DNA from: JAENVT01 sp031412355
GTDB taxonomy: Bacteria; Actinomycetota; Acidimicrobiia; Acidimicrobiales; Ilumatobacteraceae
DNA: 13,037 nucleotides
Direction: 5' to 3'
NCBI GenBank assembly: GCA_031412355.1
Contig: JANOCR010000101.1
Location: 1 to 13,037, forward strand
The position numbers were made by a program, and so were the translations under genes. Below, in pieces: positions 12,964 to 13,037 of the stretch (its first letter is position 1; every line of letters begins with the position of its first letter). The notes under the pieces are model-generated. The model saw only the letters and a program-made list of their open reading frames with translations. It had not been told where the DNA came from and did no database searches.

Positions 12964-13037
12964 CCGTTCGGTTGCCGTCGGCGTCCGCTCCTCGACATGG
13001 CCCGCCGTTCGGGAACGTCCGGCGTTCGCTCCTCGAC
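12964..13037. repeat. Tandem repeat, 41-bp period, cut by the window edge
   Basis: The 33-bp segments 12964-12996 and 13005-13037 align without gaps. Both start CCGTTCGG and end in GCGTYCGCTCCTCGAC, with most differences in the middle. The period is 41 bp. It begins 2 bp after the dihydropyrimidinase stop and probably continues beyond the window. No terminator is recognisable here. Confidence 0.55.

Noticed and set aside
11928..12998. 356-codon minus-strand open frame over the dihydropyrimidinase gene (likewise 10628-11563 over the carbamoyl amidohydrolase gene)
   Set aside because: Both are mirror frames of enzymes with complete catalytic residues, and no motif is seen in either.

Overview
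The window is high-G+C, densely packed bacterial DNA with actinobacterial character. Several first-in-unit genes appear to be leaderless, GTG starts are common, and the proteins most resemble conserved actinobacterial families. An Acidimicrobiia/Ilumatobacter-type host is my best guess, but this is inference and not proven by the sequence. There are no rRNA or tRNA genes, CRISPR arrays, transposases or phage genes.

Layout, left to right. (1) 1-962 (-): 3'-truncated extended-SDR nucleotide-sugar epimerase/dehydratase. (2) 982-1884 (-): papain-fold cysteine peptidase with a Lys/Ala/Pro-rich, histone-like N-terminal tail. Its upstream gap holds two overlapping, mutually exclusive stem-loops. (3) 2201-3091 (-): APH-fold small-molecule kinase of unknown substrate. 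(4) 3237-3736 (-): compact two-gene module resembling a toxin-first toxin-antitoxin pair, with a repeat-rich promoter and 12-bp inverted repeats on either side. (5) 3920-6907 (-): HrpB-type DExH helicase, translated just behind a thioredoxin-fold protein that lacks CxxC. (6) 6968-8269 (+): IF-2B/NagB-like orphan protein, then a PPOX-fold flavin/F420 enzyme. (7) 8296-9921 (-): MocR-type GntR/aminotransferase regulator, followed without a gap by a small DUF2007-like protein. (8) 10027-10572 (+): lipoprotein with two cysteine-bounded repeats. (9) 10667-12962 (+): two-gene operon of nitrilase-superfamily N-carbamoyl amidohydrolase (beta-ureidopropionase-like) and dihydropyrimidinase/hydantoinase. 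A 41-bp-period repeat starts after it and runs off the window.

How the genes work together. The clearest functional unit is the right-hand third. Dihydropyrimidinase opens dihydropyrimidine or hydantoin rings to N-carbamoyl amino acids, and the nitrilase-family enzyme removes the carbamoyl group. A 24-bp motif, CGGTAACAAT-N6-(A/T)TTGTGCG, occurs once over the start region of the MocR gene and once over the -35 region of the catabolic operon, in the same orientation. This suggests that the MocR protein controls both itself and the operon.

The second general theme is promoter architecture. Seven genes have a TANNNT hexamer 6-8 nt before the start codon, which predicts leaderless mRNAs. Genes lying further inside units, or with a leader, instead use Shine-Dalgarno sequences or direct stop/start coupling.
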